Shown: positions 11,622 through 23,206, numbered from the stretch's first letter. The stretch is 64,000 nucleotides of DNA from Sclerodactyla briareus (GCA_026419785.1 JAODTK010001643.1:124001-188000), one strand, 5' to 3'. The notes: generated from the sequence alone by a model not told the origin. Numbers and translations: made by a program.

Positions 11622-13287
11622 TTGATTCCTTGACGAAGTCAGAGGAATCTATACAGTCACGTCGTGTGTTTGGTGTTGGGAGGTGTGGGTGGTGTGTGTG
11701 TGTGTGTGTGTGTGACGCCTAGATTGTAAACACGATAACTTGATCAGGTCTGATTAGATCAGGCTCATACTTATGTGTGTGTTCCCCATGATGAGTACAT
11801 GAACCCTATTGTTTTGGGGTCAGGTCAGAGGTCATCTGAGGTCACTAGAGGTCAAAGTCTGAAAACCTTGTAAACACGATAAGTCCAGAATGGTTGGTTC
11901 GATCATGTTGAAATTTGGTGTATAGCTTTCTTATGGGGAGTACAGGAACCCTATTGTTTTTAGTTCAGGTCATGGGTGGATTTTGGTCAAAAATAAAAAA
12001 TTGTGAAAAGTCGATATTTTGGCCAATTTCGGCTTGTAAACACATAACTCGACCAACCTGGATGGATGAAGCTCATACTTGGTATGTGTGCTCCCCATGA
12101 TGAGTACAGACCCTATTGTTTTGGGGTGAGGTCAGAAGTCATCTGAGGTCACTAGAGGTCAAGTCTGAAAACTTGTAAACACGATAAGTCCAGAATGGTT
12201 GGTTCGATCATGTTGAAATTTGGTGTATAGCTTTCCTTATGGGGAGTACAGGAACCCTATTGTTTTTAGTTCAGGTCATGGGTGGATTTTGGTCAAAAAT
12301 AAAAAAATTGTGAAAAAGTCGATATTTTGGCCAATTTCGGCTTGTAAACACGATAACTCGACCCAACCTGGATGGATGAAGCTCATACTTGGTATGTGTG
12401 CTCCCCATGATGAGTACATGACCCTATTGTTTTGGGGTCAGGTCAGATGTCATCTGAGGTCACTAGAGGTCAAGTCTGAAAACTTGTAAACACGATAAGT
12501 CCAGAATGGTTGGTTCGATCATGTTGAAATTTGGTGTATAGCTTTCTTATGGGGAGTACAGGAACCCTATTTTTTTTTGGTTCAGGTCAGAAGTGAATTT
12601 TGGGCAAAAATAGGAATTTGTGAAAGTCGACATTTTGGCCAATTTTGGCTTGTAACCACGATACTCGACCCACCTGGATGGATGAAGCTCATACTTGGTA
12701 TGTGTGCTCCCCATGATGAGTACATGAACCCTATTGTTTTGGGGTCAGGTCAGAGGTCATCTGAGGTCACCAGAGGTCAAGTCTGAAAACCTTGTAAACA
12801 TGATAAGTCCAGAATGGTTGGTCTGATCAGGTTGCAACTTGGTGTGTAGCTCTTATGGGGAGTACAGGAACCCTATTGATTTTGGTTCAGTCGGGGTGAA
12901 TTTTGGTCAAAAATAAAAAAATTGTGAAAAAGTCGATATTTTGGCCAATGTTGGTTTGTAAACATGATAACTCGACTCCACTTGGATGATGAAGCTCATA
13001 CTTGGCATGTGTGTTCCCCATGATGAGTACATGAACCCTATTGTTTTGGGGTCAGGTCAGATGTCATCTGAGGTCACCAGAGGTCTGAACCGCTGTGAAA
13101 TTGAGTGTGTAGCTTCCTCATCAAGAGTATAGGAACCCTATTGGTTGGTTGGGGAAAATTGGAAATTTGTCAGAACGTTATGTTTGCCCCATAATGAAAC
13201 GTCTGGGACATCTCCCTTTGTCCTTGTGTCCTGGTTATGGTTTCAGAACGATTCGAGGAATCACTAAGACCTTTTGGCTTTCTGGTT
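11622..13287 (+). mobile_element. Family 2 element E1 (Helentron-like, five tandem core units)
   Basis: The 5' end is TTGATTCCTTGACGAAGTCA (palindromic with the following GAGGAATC), then a (GT)n tract at 11690-11712. The core has about five units of 305-310 bp; CCCTATTGTTTTGGGG recurs near 11804, 12111, 12424, 12730 and 13037. The 3' end is GAGGAATCACTAAGACC, then TTTTGGCTT, then TCTGGTTG (13281-13288). The 5' GATTCCTTG and 3' GAGGAATC are subterminal inverted repeats. Units differ mainly by single-base losses in short runs. There is no protein-coding capacity; the open frames seen are repeat translations. Confidence 0.65.
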
Positions 13288-14082
13288 GAAAGTTGCTCTC
13301 ATGTAGCCTACTTTGAACACCTGGTTGAGATTGTTTGAGTGGAATGCAACTGTTTTTTTATGATGTAAGAAAAATCTGTGCAGTCATGACTGTGTGTATG
13401 TAGGTTTTTTGGAGTCTGTATGTTGTGCCTTGCTTGTGAACACAATAACTCACCTAGGTGGATCTCGCTCACACTTGGTATGAGGGTTCCCTACAATGAG
13501 TACATGATTTTTTAGAGCAAGGTCAACTGATCTCAGGAAAAATATTGTTGAGTTGATTTGTATCCACTTGAATCAACTGATCTCTGATAAGAAAACAGGT
13601 GAATGTTCTTTTCACATATTCGGGTTGTGGAATGTACTCCCTGTAATGTTGTTGGTGAATACTGGTATTTCAAGCAAACATGGAAACTCATCTATTTCAA
13701 GTTTTTTTGTAAAGCGCATTGACCAGTATTGGAGACACACTATATTGAGCACTGTTGTCATTATCTGGTTGAGAATCAGTTGTATCTACTGGTATTGCTT
13801 GTCACTAGCAGCCGGGTAGTAAAAAACCCAACACTCTGAAGTCTGTTTGTCAAAACTCAGGAGATTGAATTCAAGATTAAATTTAAATATTAGACTATTA
13901 TTTGTCACCTAGTGATAATAATACTGATGATAGTAAACATTGACCCTATGACATGAGTCAACTTACCTGACCATTAAAATGACAATGAAAGAGGAGGGTT
14001 CTCATGCAGTTGACACCTAAAAGCAGAAATGTAGAGGTACCAGTATGGTGTTTCATCGTTAATCCTTTTTTTTCTCTCACAG
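13288..14082. other. Ferlin intron or upstream sequence, with repeat fragment
   Basis: A family 2 5'-block fragment lies at about 13354-13545 (GCAGTCATGACTGTGTGTAT, CACAATAACTCACCTAGGTG). The rest is AT-rich with no recognised exon. A good polypyrimidine tract (TCCTTTTTTTTCTCTCACAG) ends at 14082 as the acceptor of exon A. Confidence 0.5.
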
Positions 14083-14179
14083 GTTCGAGCTTCGATGTGT
14101 CATCTGGAACACCAAAGGATGTCATCCTCGATGAGATGTCCATCACAGGGGAGAGAATGAGTGACATCTATGTCAAAGG
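14083..14179 (+). CDS. Ferlin family gene, exon A (start of last C2 domain), one-base frameshift
   Basis: This is the first recognisable exon of a ferlin (dysferlin/myoferlin/otoferlin family), a large multi-C2, tail-anchored protein for Ca2+-dependent membrane fusion and repair. The acceptor is TCTCTCACAG|G and the donor GG|GTAAGA. The reading starts FELRCVIWNT, then a single extra base in AAAGG (14114-14118) shifts frame, then DVILDEMSITGERMSDIYVK in the next frame. Together they match the conserved ferlin C2 start (C-V-I-W-N-T-K-D-V-I-L-D). With the extra base removed the exon length is 96 and it ends in phase 2. Upstream exons encoding the rest of the protein were not found in 1-14082, so they lie further 5' or are unrecognised. 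Confidence 0.85.
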
Positions 14180-14567
14180 GTAAGAGAAAAACCCTCACAG
14201 CACTGCAGCACAAATGTCAAAATTGCAAGCATGACTTATATTTGGTATACTGGAAAAAAGCCAGTCTAGTCAACTTCCCTCTTACACCTGTCAAGACAAT
14301 TTTACGAGCTACTTTGCTGTCTGCATCAATTACCATTTATCCCCTGCAGGGATACAGCTAGTCTTCTCAGAGTGACAGCAAAAAAACCAAGGTCCTCACT
14401 TGTTCTGTTGTTAAGCAAATCTTCTCTGCAGGGCTGCTTTAGAGGGGGGAATTTTTACCTGACAATATCGCTTTTTGTCTCGTATTATTGTCTAGAAATG
14501 AGTATAAATATTCACAGCATGGCAGACTTTAAGATGTAATTGTATTAAAATTGTATTAAATATTGAA

Positions 14568-14922
14568 ATTAGGTGTGTATCTTATTGGGAGTACATGAAC
14601 CCTATTGTTTTTTGGTAAAGGACGGGGGTGAATAGGCTCATACTTGGTTTGTGTATTCCCCATGATGAGTACAAGACCCTGTTGTTTTGGGGTCAGGTCA
14701 GAGGTCATCTAAGGTTACCGAGGCAACGTCTGAAAACCTTGAAATTTAGTGTGTAGCTTTCTTACCAAGGGTTACAGGAACCCTATTAGTTGGTTGGTAA
14801 AGATAGGAATCTGTCAGACGTTATGTTGCCCATAATGAGCTGGTACAATCTCCCATTTGTCTGTGTATGGGTTGACAGAAACCGTCAAGGAATCACTAAG
14901 CCTTTTAACTCTGGTCTAGTAC
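14568..14922 (+). mobile_element. Family 2 element E2, 3' fragment in ferlin intron
   Basis: About one core unit (GTACATGAACCCTATTGTTT, GGGGTCAGGTCAGAGGTCAT) plus the 3' end (CGTCAAGGAATCACTAAGCC at about 14886-14905, then TTTTAACTCTGG). The terminal hairpin is degraded. Truncated at its 5' side. Confidence 0.55.
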
Positions 14923-15790
<868 letters not shown>

Positions 15791-15792
15791 AT

Positions 15793-16910
15793 CCGTCACA
15801 GTCAGTGGAATCTATGTTGTCTTGGTAGTGTGTATGTGTGCGAGACATCCTGCTGTACCTAATAACTCAACTCCACCTGATGGATGAAGACCATACTTGT
15901 TATATGGGTTTTCATAGTACATCGTCCCCCCCCTAATCTAATATTCTTGGTCAGCTCAAAATCAACAGAGATCTAAGTCAGGAAATACTGTTAAAATGAC
16001 TGGTCCAAAATGCCTGCTTAGATCAGTTGAAATTTGATATGCAGCCCTTCTTGATTCCTTGACAAAGTCAGAGAAATCTATTCAGTCATACCAGTGTCTG
16101 TGTTGTGTTTAACAGATAACGTTGACCCCACTTGGATTGATGAAGTTTTTACTTTGATATGGGTTTCCCCCTCTGGTACATGATCTCTTTGTTTTGGGGT
16201 CAGTCAAGTCATCTGAGGTCAAGAGTAGTCCCAAAGTCTGAACATCTCGTTAACACGGTATAAGTCCAGAGTACCTGGCCCCGATCAGGTCGAAATTGGT
16301 ATGCAAGCTTTGGGTAGTACAGGGAACCTCTTGTTTTTTGGTGCGGACCAGATCAATAGATTTTTGGAAAATTGGGACTTGTGAAAAGAATAATTTGCAA
16401 AATTTCAGCTCGTTGACCCAATCACTCAATCCCCCCTGATGGATGGAGCCATACTTGGATTATAGGTTCCCCAATGGAATACATTATCCCTTTGTTTTGG
16501 TCAAGTCCAAGTCATCTGAGGTCAAGTCGGTAATAATTGTTCGCACAATGAGTCCTAAAATGCTTGGGGGATTATCAGCTTGGAATTTTTACTGCAGCTT
16601 TCTTATGTGAGTATAGAAACCCTAATTGGTTTTCTGGTCTGAATCCGGGTCAGATTTGGGAGAAATTGGAAAACTGAATTTTCTATCACTTTAGCTATTT
16701 AACATGATAACTCGATCCACTTGGATGGATGAGCGCAATTCTTGGTATGGGGGTCCCCATAGTAGAGTATTGAGTACATAACCCGCTTTGCTTTGGGGGT
16801 CATATCGAGGTCAAGTCTGAAATCTTGTTAATCACGATTTCGAGCTTTCCCTATTGTTTTTGGTGTAGACTGCGGCCCGTTTTATAAAAATGGGGAATAT
16901 TGTGAAAAAT
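15793..16910 (+). mobile_element. Family 2 elements E3a/E3b (two adjacent copies, degraded)
   Basis: E3a (15793-16047) carries a 5' block and a partial unit. A fresh 5' end, CTTGATTCCTTGACAAAGTC, begins at about 16049 and leads into E3b, with further diverged core units to about 16910. As at 59303, one copy starts exactly where another is cut off, here without the preceding 3' hairpin. Diverged and indel-rich. Confidence 0.5.
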
Positions 16911-17214
16911 GACATTTTTGGCTAAAGAATAAAAAACAAAAACGGCCAAACAAAGTTTGTTTGTTTTCTTCTGACTATTTTAAACCAAAATATTTGTCCC
17001 TGATTATATCAACTAGGCTGTCTGTTCTTCCATATGTATGCACTGAAAATACACAGTGCATTCGGTGCTTTTAATATCGCTACTTTCTCTATGAGGCCCT
17101 TCTTTTCTTCAGCTATGCCCCCACTCCACTCCACTGCTTTACTTTGCTTTTTCATCCACGTATCACTGCTTTGCATTATTTGTTCCATTTCACCTCCACG
17201 GCGTTTCTTGATAG

Positions 17215-17297
17215 TGGTTGGGCCGTTCTTGATGAGAAGCAGGAAACTGACGTCCACTTCGCTCAGCTCAACTGCACTGGCAACTTCAACTGGCTAT
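17215..17297 (+). CDS. Ferlin family gene, exon B (C2-domain β strands, TDVH...GNFNW)
   Basis: The reading frame [24 protein letters not shown] (17219-17293) matches the ferlin K-Q-K-T-D-V-H-Y...G-E-G-N-F-N-W block that follows the exon A motif. The acceptor TTGATAG|T would complete a glycine codon with the GG left by exon A, giving G-G-W rather than the usual G-W. The donor is uncertain: TAT|GTTGGT at 17298 is preferred because the sequence after it belongs to a non-coding local duplication (17300-17530). The insert before ETDVH is about two residues shorter than in vertebrate ferlins. Confidence 0.75.
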
Positions 17298-17299
17298 GT

Positions 17300-17530
17300 T
17301 GGTTTGATTTGATTACATACCCCACCACCCCCCTACATACCCCCCGACAAGTGATGTAATCTCTCGAAGGAAATCCGTCTGTTCAACTAACGTAATGTCG
17401 ACACACACGTTGGGGACATGGAACAGTTTGATTTCATTCACAACCTCTGCAACAAGTGATGGTAATCTCCCGGGAGTAAATCAATCTGTCCTGTCAACAT
17501 CACCTAGGCATGACACACACATTAGCACTA
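17300..17530. repeat. Local tandem duplication just after exon B
   Basis: GTTTGATTTGATTACATACC (17301-17320) through the ACACACACG near 17410 is repeated, diverged, as GTTTGATTTCATTCACAACC (17426 on) through GACACACACATTAG. Shared words include CAAGTGATG and GTAATCTC. The duplication shows that the open frame continuing past GNFNW is intronic. Confidence 0.55.
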
Positions 17531-18729
17531 TTATAGAGAGACCTCCATCATACATCCATAATTGTCAAATATATATCTATGGAATGAAGTATGATGAGAT
17601 GTCTGTTCATGTGACAAATAACAACCAAATTAAATTCTAGTTTCATCAAATCATGGGAAACACTGGGTAAGCAGTCAAACTAGTCCCCCCCCCCCCTCCT
17701 CCCCCCTGCAATCCACATCCCCCTGCAAAAAAAGTGCATACCAACCTCTCATTCACTATGGCTGAGGAATGCGCTTGTGGAAGCAGTGGTACGTGGGCAG
17801 GGGGATTTTTATTGCCATGTGATTAAATCAAACTTTTTCACCACAACTGAATATGGAGGACATAATAAGTAACTTCTTCCTGTTGCTCTGGATATAGTCA
17901 TAAATAGCTGGGTTAAACCCCTCCTCCCAAAGAGAAGAGAGAGAATCCTGTTCCCCCTGACATTTTTGCTCCTGTTTTATTAGTTAGATAGATGTATTTG
18001 ATATCGCAGTCTTGGCACATCTCCTACCACAGTGGCACTCCTGTAATGTCTGCATCAGACTCACAATAAGGAGGGAGATTAGAGATTGCGTTAAAGAAGA
18101 AAAATTAAGACAAGCTTTTACTGTGAATGGTATTCTGCATGAGTATCGAGAACCCCCAAAATGAGAAGAAAGTAGCTGTGGAAGTTATGAAATTAGGCCA
18201 TAGAAGTCACAGACATAACACGCTTTTCAACTGGAGTGCCCCCCCCCCCCCCCACCAACCTAGACACTGGCTAGTAGTTATGTGCAGGGAACATACTGAC
18301 CAGGGAATCCACAGTGAATGGGAACAAGCAAGACTGACAACTGCATGGCAAGTACATTTGTTTTGTGCAACACCAGGTGTTTGTGAGTCAATCGTTCCGT
18401 TGAGCTGGCTATTTCACAAATGACATAATTGTACGATAATTGTCAGTCTGTTCATAAGGAAAGTATTCCGGGTCCACAGAAACGACCGCAAAATGGCAAC
18501 AAATTGTGTGAGAGCCACTTGTAGAGATCAGCCACCACATTAGGATCACACTTTGTTTACACGGCACCCTATTCTCACCATTGCTCGCCCCATTTGGTTA
18601 CACATTTCTTCTGCTTGTGCAGGTAATTTTCATGGACGGCCCACTTACCATATTTTGTCTGAAAGCTATTGGCCTTCAGTGTGATGTGCAGTTCTGGTTT
18701 TGGAGGGCAATCAATTTGGTTTCACAATT
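17531..18729. other. Ferlin intron B-C, first part
   Basis: C-rich runs at 17684-17705 and 18240-18254. The expected small ferlin exon (F-I-F-P-F-D-Y-L-P...V-A-K-K type) was looked for here and not recognised. Confidence 0.4.
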
Positions 18730-19352
18730 GCTGCGTTCCATTTACCTCCTGAATATCGTGATCACGACTTTCCACTCGTGAATTGCGTCCCAGTAAAACA
18801 AATCGTGAAAATGGGAATTCAAGACGGCGGCCTACATATCAAAATTGAAAACACCTTGTATCGTTCAATAATTGAAATGAAGGAGATCTGTTACTAGTGT
18901 TTTCATTTGTCCCAGAATATTCATTGATAACAACAAGAATCAAAGGAAAATATTCAAATTCGAGCATTTACGGCAACTTTCGAAAATCGAAAGTTACGGT
19001 AAATGTTACTGAACTTGGTATTGGTTGCGTGAAAAGCACTCAATCGAACAGCCTTTTGGTCCGAATTTCCGCTTTTTATAGAATTGGTTCGCAATAACTG
19101 CAGTGATTGCTTTTCTAATGTTCTCATCTTCAAGAATTTTAACCTGAATTATTCAGTTGTACATGGGATATTTTTCATTGGCTTCGATTTTTCAACTCAG
19201 TTGGTCAAATGTCCGCCATCTTGGATCACAAGTCGTGAAGTCGAGTTCCTTTCCTGAAATTCCCACTTCATGACTGGTGATCACGACTTGTGTACAAATG
19301 GAACGGTCCTGAAGTCGTGTACACCGCGTTTACGAGGTAAATGGAACGCAGC
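18730..19352. mobile_element. MITE-like element with ~20-bp terminal inverted repeats
   Basis: The left end GCTGCGTTCCATTTACCTCC (18730-18749) is inverted at the right end as GAGGTAAATGGAACGCAGC (19334-19352). Just inside, ATCGTGATCACGACTT on the left and GGTGATCACGACTTGTG / AAGTCGTGTACACC on the right extend the pairing. About 620 bp, no coding capacity. Located in the ferlin intron. Confidence 0.6.
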
Positions 19353-20991
19353 ATCACTCATCAATACCCTTCATCCTGCAGCCGCTGCCTCATCTCCCAA
19401 TGAATTGACTCATTTTTGTTCATCCACCACTTTTGTTTTACATTTTTCTGTTAAATCGACTGACGCACACTATATCCACTTCGCATTCAGTTTGAGCAAA
19501 ACTTGCATGTAGCACTGCTGTGCAAATAAACCGGAGAAGCCCACATCGGAATGTTTGAATTGTTGATCCATAAAGTTCCATGCATTTTTTTTTTGAGTGA
19601 TGTTGGCCTTGTCCGTACTTTGATATAGACTGTACAGTATTCCATCTTCTTTTTCTTTGCACAATAATAAATACTAGCTGCCTGTCGGTATCAAAGAACT
19701 GTTATGATAAATACAAATGGGGATTCAGCTTGAGGCTGAGATTCCATAGATGAGATGTCCTAATGCAGAAGAGCACCATAAATGACGGATCATGCGAGTA
19801 CGAACATGAAACATGCTTAAATATGCTGCAGTTGGTTTTCAGTGATTAGAGACAAATTCTATCACAACAAAATATCATCCAAATACTACGGCTGGCAACC
19901 TGTCTCGCAAAATTATGACTTAACGTTCATACTACACACCATATTCACATCTCTGGAAGCCTAGCATGATAAAGAGGCAGTGTGTAGGATATAGCAGAGA
20001 CATGGGTATGAATTAATGGCCTTGTTCATTGGGAGCCATTGAACCTGGAGGGTCAGTCACAATATAACCATTTTTCATTGTTATGTGGCGCAATCTTTTA
20101 GAAAGTCAGGCTGAACAAGGTAGAAGGGTACTACCTATGTGGTAATGAATGTCATAAATAATAGTGTACCATCACAAGGCCTTCTCAGAATCGAGAATGT
20201 TTAAAAAAAAAAGTGAAAATTGTATAGTAAAATCCTCAGGCTTGGATATACAGGAAATATATGATTATTGAAGCACAGGGAATGGCTATTCCACATCGGT
20301 ATGGTTTGGCAAATAACAAATTGGGTCCTTCAGGCTTCAAGGCCTGTAGGTCATACCAATGGTGCCTGTGCCTCCTCGCAGGGCATTCAGCACAAGAGAT
20401 CAGAGTATGTACAACAAACAAGGCGTAGGCAATCTGTATGTTGCTGTCTGTGTATAATTACCCACCCTCTCACCCCCCATCCCCGTTGAGGTATGGCCCA
20501 AGAGGCATTGCCTTATTCCGAGTAACCGATGAAGGATATGCAGCTGACAATAACGTGTAATATCCAGGTCTCCACCCTTGCCTTGCCTGGCCTCGAATAG
20601 GTTTGATCCTCTGCTCAGCAAGTATATCATGGAAAACACACTCTACCCCTGTTAGGAGCGCAGGAAGTGCATAACTGAGCTTCCTCAGATCAATCCATGA
20701 AAAAAAAATATTTCAAGAATCTGAAGATGGTGATAGGGAAAATGTGAGAAAGAAAGACTTGATATGTGAAGCTGATCCACAAAGAGTTGAACATTGTTCA
20801 ACGGAACAGTAATATCCCTGTGGCAACAGTTACAGACGGGAAACAACATTAAAAAAAAATATGCCAGGCGACATCACCCCTGGACAATTACTAGCTGAAC
20901 AATTGCCACCATATAGACAGTATGTATATGTTGCCTGTGGAATCCTAACGGACCTTTTTATGGCGAGTACATTTTTTTTCCCCCTCCAAAG
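19353..20991. other. Ferlin intron B-C, second part, with SINE-like copy near 20330-20500
   Basis: A stretch around 20330-20500 (TTGGGTC, TCAGCACAAGA, AGGCAATCTG, CTGTGT, ATTACCC) is homologous to 24115-24240. No coding exon recognised. The end (20972-20991) is the polypyrimidine tract and AG acceptor of exon C. Confidence 0.45.
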
Positions 20992-21091
20992 GAACATCTG
21001 TGGAGTTTAGACAAGACCCAGATTCGAGTCCCACCGACCCTTATCATCCAGATATGGGACAATGACAAGTTCTCTCCTGATGACTTTCTAG
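20992..21091 (+). CDS. Ferlin family gene, exon C (C2 core, calcium-loop region)
   Basis: Acceptor CCCCCTCCAAAG|G, donor CTAG|GTGAGT. The 100-bp exon reads EHLWSLDKTQIRVPPTLIIQ followed by IWDNDKFSPDDFLG, the near-invariant ferlin block H-x-W-S-x-D-x-T...R-x-P-P-x-L-I-I-Q-I-W-D-N-D-K-F-S-x-D-D-x-L-G. Both aspartates of W-D-N-D, typical C2 Ca2+-coordinating positions, and the D-D pair are present. The frame is uninterrupted; phase 1 at the 3' end fits exon D exactly. Confidence 0.92.
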
Positions 21092-21325
21092 GTGAGTTTT
21101 CGTCTTGCCTGAATGAAGTTGTATGTTATGTATGTCACCCATTAATAATAATTTCTCTGAAATCGTGAAGCAGATTTTTTTTTTTTTTTTTGCATGTATC
21201 ACAGTTTTTGCATTCATATACCGCATACCACATTTATGAAATCATAGCCATGTGTCAAGCCAGTTCCATGCAGGCTAAGAGGAGTGGGTGGGGGGGGAGG
21301 TGGGGGGGAGGTAGGTGTGGATGTA

Positions 21326-22632
21326 TTTTATTCCTTGACAAAGTTACAGGAATCCATCGTTAACACAATAACTCAACCCTATTAGATGGATGAAGCCTAT
21401 AATACTTGGCATGTGGTTTCCCCATATTAAGTACACCTTGATTTGGAACCAGGTCAAAGGTTATAAGGTCAAAGAGGTAGAAGACTGAAAATCTTATTAC
21501 ACGGTAAGTCGTATGTAACTGAAATTTTGTATGCAGCCTACTAATGAGGAGTTAAATTAACCCAGACTTTGGACTGGGGGTGGTTTCGAGGAAGAGGTGA
21601 AAATACTTTAGCCAAATTTGACACAATAGCTCAACCCCACCTGTAATGGATGGATAGCTCAACCCCACCTGTATGGATGGATAGCTCAACCCCACCTGTA
21701 TGGATGGATAGCTCAACCCCACCTGTATGGATGGATAGCTCAACCCCACCTGTATGGATGAACTCATACTTAGTATGTGGATCCCCATACCGAGTACATG
21801 ATCCCTTAGTTTTTTGTGTCAGGTCAGATTGGACAAGAATGGTCAAAGTCTGAAAGTCCATAATGTTGGTTTATAAGTTGAAATTTGGCATGCAGCTCTT
21901 GTGAGTAGATTACGTGGACCCTATAACTTTTGGTGGAAACACTTTGGAAAAAGTGGAAAAATTGGTATTTTGGCCAATTTTACTTCATCAACGTGAACCA
22001 ACCGACCCCACCTGGACGGATGTAGTACATATTTGGTAAGTGAGCTCTTCATACTGAGTACAGGATACCCATTGTTTTGTTATTAGGTTCAAGGTCATCA
22101 AAGGTCATCAAAGACTAAGACAGCATTCTCCAGAGGTATACATGAGCCCTATCATTTTGGTGTAGCAGGGGGCCATCTTGGGGAAAGGGGTAAAGTTGAC
22201 ATTTTGGCCAAATTTAGCGTGTGAACATAATATATTGGCCTCACTTAGATGGATGAACTCATACTAGTGTGTGGGTCTTTCATACTAAGTAAATTATTTC
22301 TATTGATTTGGGGTCAGTTCAAAGGTCCAGAGGGATCAAAGTCCTGTTCACACATTAAGTCCAGAAAGTTCAGTTTGAATTTGGTGTACCCCTTTCTTAT
22401 GGGAAGTACATGAACTCTCTCTTTGCTAGCGGTAGACCAGGGGTCATTTTGGGTGTCATTGTGAGAATTGATATTTTGGCCAACTTGTTACCACTGTAAC
22501 ATTTCCTGCTCACCTGGATGAAGCTCATACTTGGTAAGTGTTTCCCATAATGAGTACATGAAGTTGACGGTGCTCAGCCTGGTCAGTATGAGGATTAGTC
22601 AAGGACTGACTAAGCCTTTGGCTTTCTGGTTG
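21326..22632 (+). mobile_element. Family 2 element E4 in ferlin intron C-D
   Basis: The 5' end is TTTATTCCTTGACAAAGTTA. Diverged core units follow (CATGATCCC..AGTTTTTTGTG, TTTTGGCCAA), and the 3' end is GTCAAGGACTGACTAAGCCT, TTGGCTT, TCTGGTTG at about 22600-22632. Contains a 27-bp minisatellite (21628-21760) that is an expansion of the element's own CTCAACCCCACCTG..ATGGATGGA segment. Confidence 0.6.
21628..21760. repeat. 27-bp minisatellite, about five copies
   Basis: Each unit contains AGCTCAACCCCACCTGT and ATGGATGG. Copies are nearly identical, in contrast to the diverged host element, which implies recent expansion. 27 is divisible by 3, so long artificial open frames appear on both strands here; these are not genes. 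Confidence 0.9.
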
Positions 22633-22638
22633 TCACCA

Positions 22639-22871
22639 GCAGGTGCGTACCGAGAGATTTGTCTTGGGGGGGGGGTTGAGGTTGGAACCCAAGGGAAGTG
22701 CCCCTTACAAATGGCCTCACCCTCCCTATTGACAATTTATGGGCCCCTAGACCATGCTGCTGCAATATTTGATAATAACGCTGCAAAACCTCTACTAAAC
22801 TGCAAAAGAAAAGAAAAATTCATTGATCACTTGGTCATGGGGCGGTTCTGACCCCCCTGGGTACGCCACTT
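22639..22871. mobile_element. Short MITE-like element (TGCGTACC ... GGTACGCCACTT)
   Basis: The left AGGTGCGTACCGAG and right CTGGGTACGCCACTT ends are near-inverted repeats. The interior has a G9 run near the left end and CCCCCC near the right. It sits directly after the 3' end of family 2 E4 and only 24 bp before exon D, so the exon's polypyrimidine tract lies immediately beyond it. Related ends (TACGCCACTG) recur near 35494 and 39410. Confidence 0.45.
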
Positions 22872-22895
22872 GACAATAGAGTTCTATTTCCCCAG

Positions 22896-23081
22896 GAACA
22901 CTGGAGTTGAATCTGAATAACATGCCAGCACCGGTGAAGAATGCCAAGAAGTGCTCGCCTGAAGCAGCTTCCTGACCCCCTGGGTCAAAAGGAGGTCCCG
23001 ATGGTGTCCCTCTTTGAGCAGAAGAGGGTCCGTGGATTCTGGCCGTGCATGAATGAGGAGGCTGGAGAGAGAGAACTCACT
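22896..23081 (+). CDS. Ferlin family gene, exon D (C2 exit and FEQK linker), one-base frameshift
   Basis: Acceptor TTTCCCCAG|G, donor ACT|GTACGT. It completes the Gly of exon C and reads GTLELNLNNMPAPVKNAKKC. One extra base in CGCC (22957-22959) then shifts frame. In the next frame it continues LKQLPDPLGQKEVPMVSLFE and QKRVRGFWPCMNEEAGEREL. This matches the ferlin L-E-L-x-L...K-C...S-L-F-E-Q-K-x-x-x-G-W-W-P block, with W-P kept as F-W-P. Without the extra base the length is 185, exactly phased to exons C and E. Taken as written the frame hits TGA at about 22974. Confidence 0.9.
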
Positions 23082-23090
23082 GTACGTTGA

Positions 23091-23194
23091 GCATGAGTGA
23101 AATGCTGGGCAAGGCATTGATTGATAGCATGTACAGTACAAAGCATGAGTGAAATGCTGGGCGAGGCATTGATTGATAGCATGTACAGTACAAA
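23091..23194. repeat. 52-bp tandem duplication, two copies
   Basis: GCATGAGTGAAATGCTGGGC... (23091-23142) is repeated with one difference at 23143-23194. It begins ten bases after the exon D donor. Too similar to be old. Confidence 0.9.
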
Positions 23195-23206
23195 GTTCAT
23201 CAATTA

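Noticed and set aside
14114-14118. Programmed +1 frameshift in ferlin
   Set aside because: No slippery-site or stop-codon context typical of known +1 sites; similar lesions at unrelated motifs point to sequence error instead.
17034-17312. 92-codon + strand frame overlapping ferlin exon B
   Set aside because: It is a different frame from the one matching ferlins; a shadow.
17298-17359. Extension of ferlin exon B through FDLITYP
   Set aside because: Resembles the ferlin F-D-Y-L-P motif, but the sequence is part of a local non-coding duplication and lacks the following V-A-K-K segment.
21552-21861. Overlapping open frames with repeated VGLSYPSIQ / GGVELSIHT peptides
   Set aside because: Translations of the 27-bp minisatellite on either strand; the period divisible by 3 keeps frames open.
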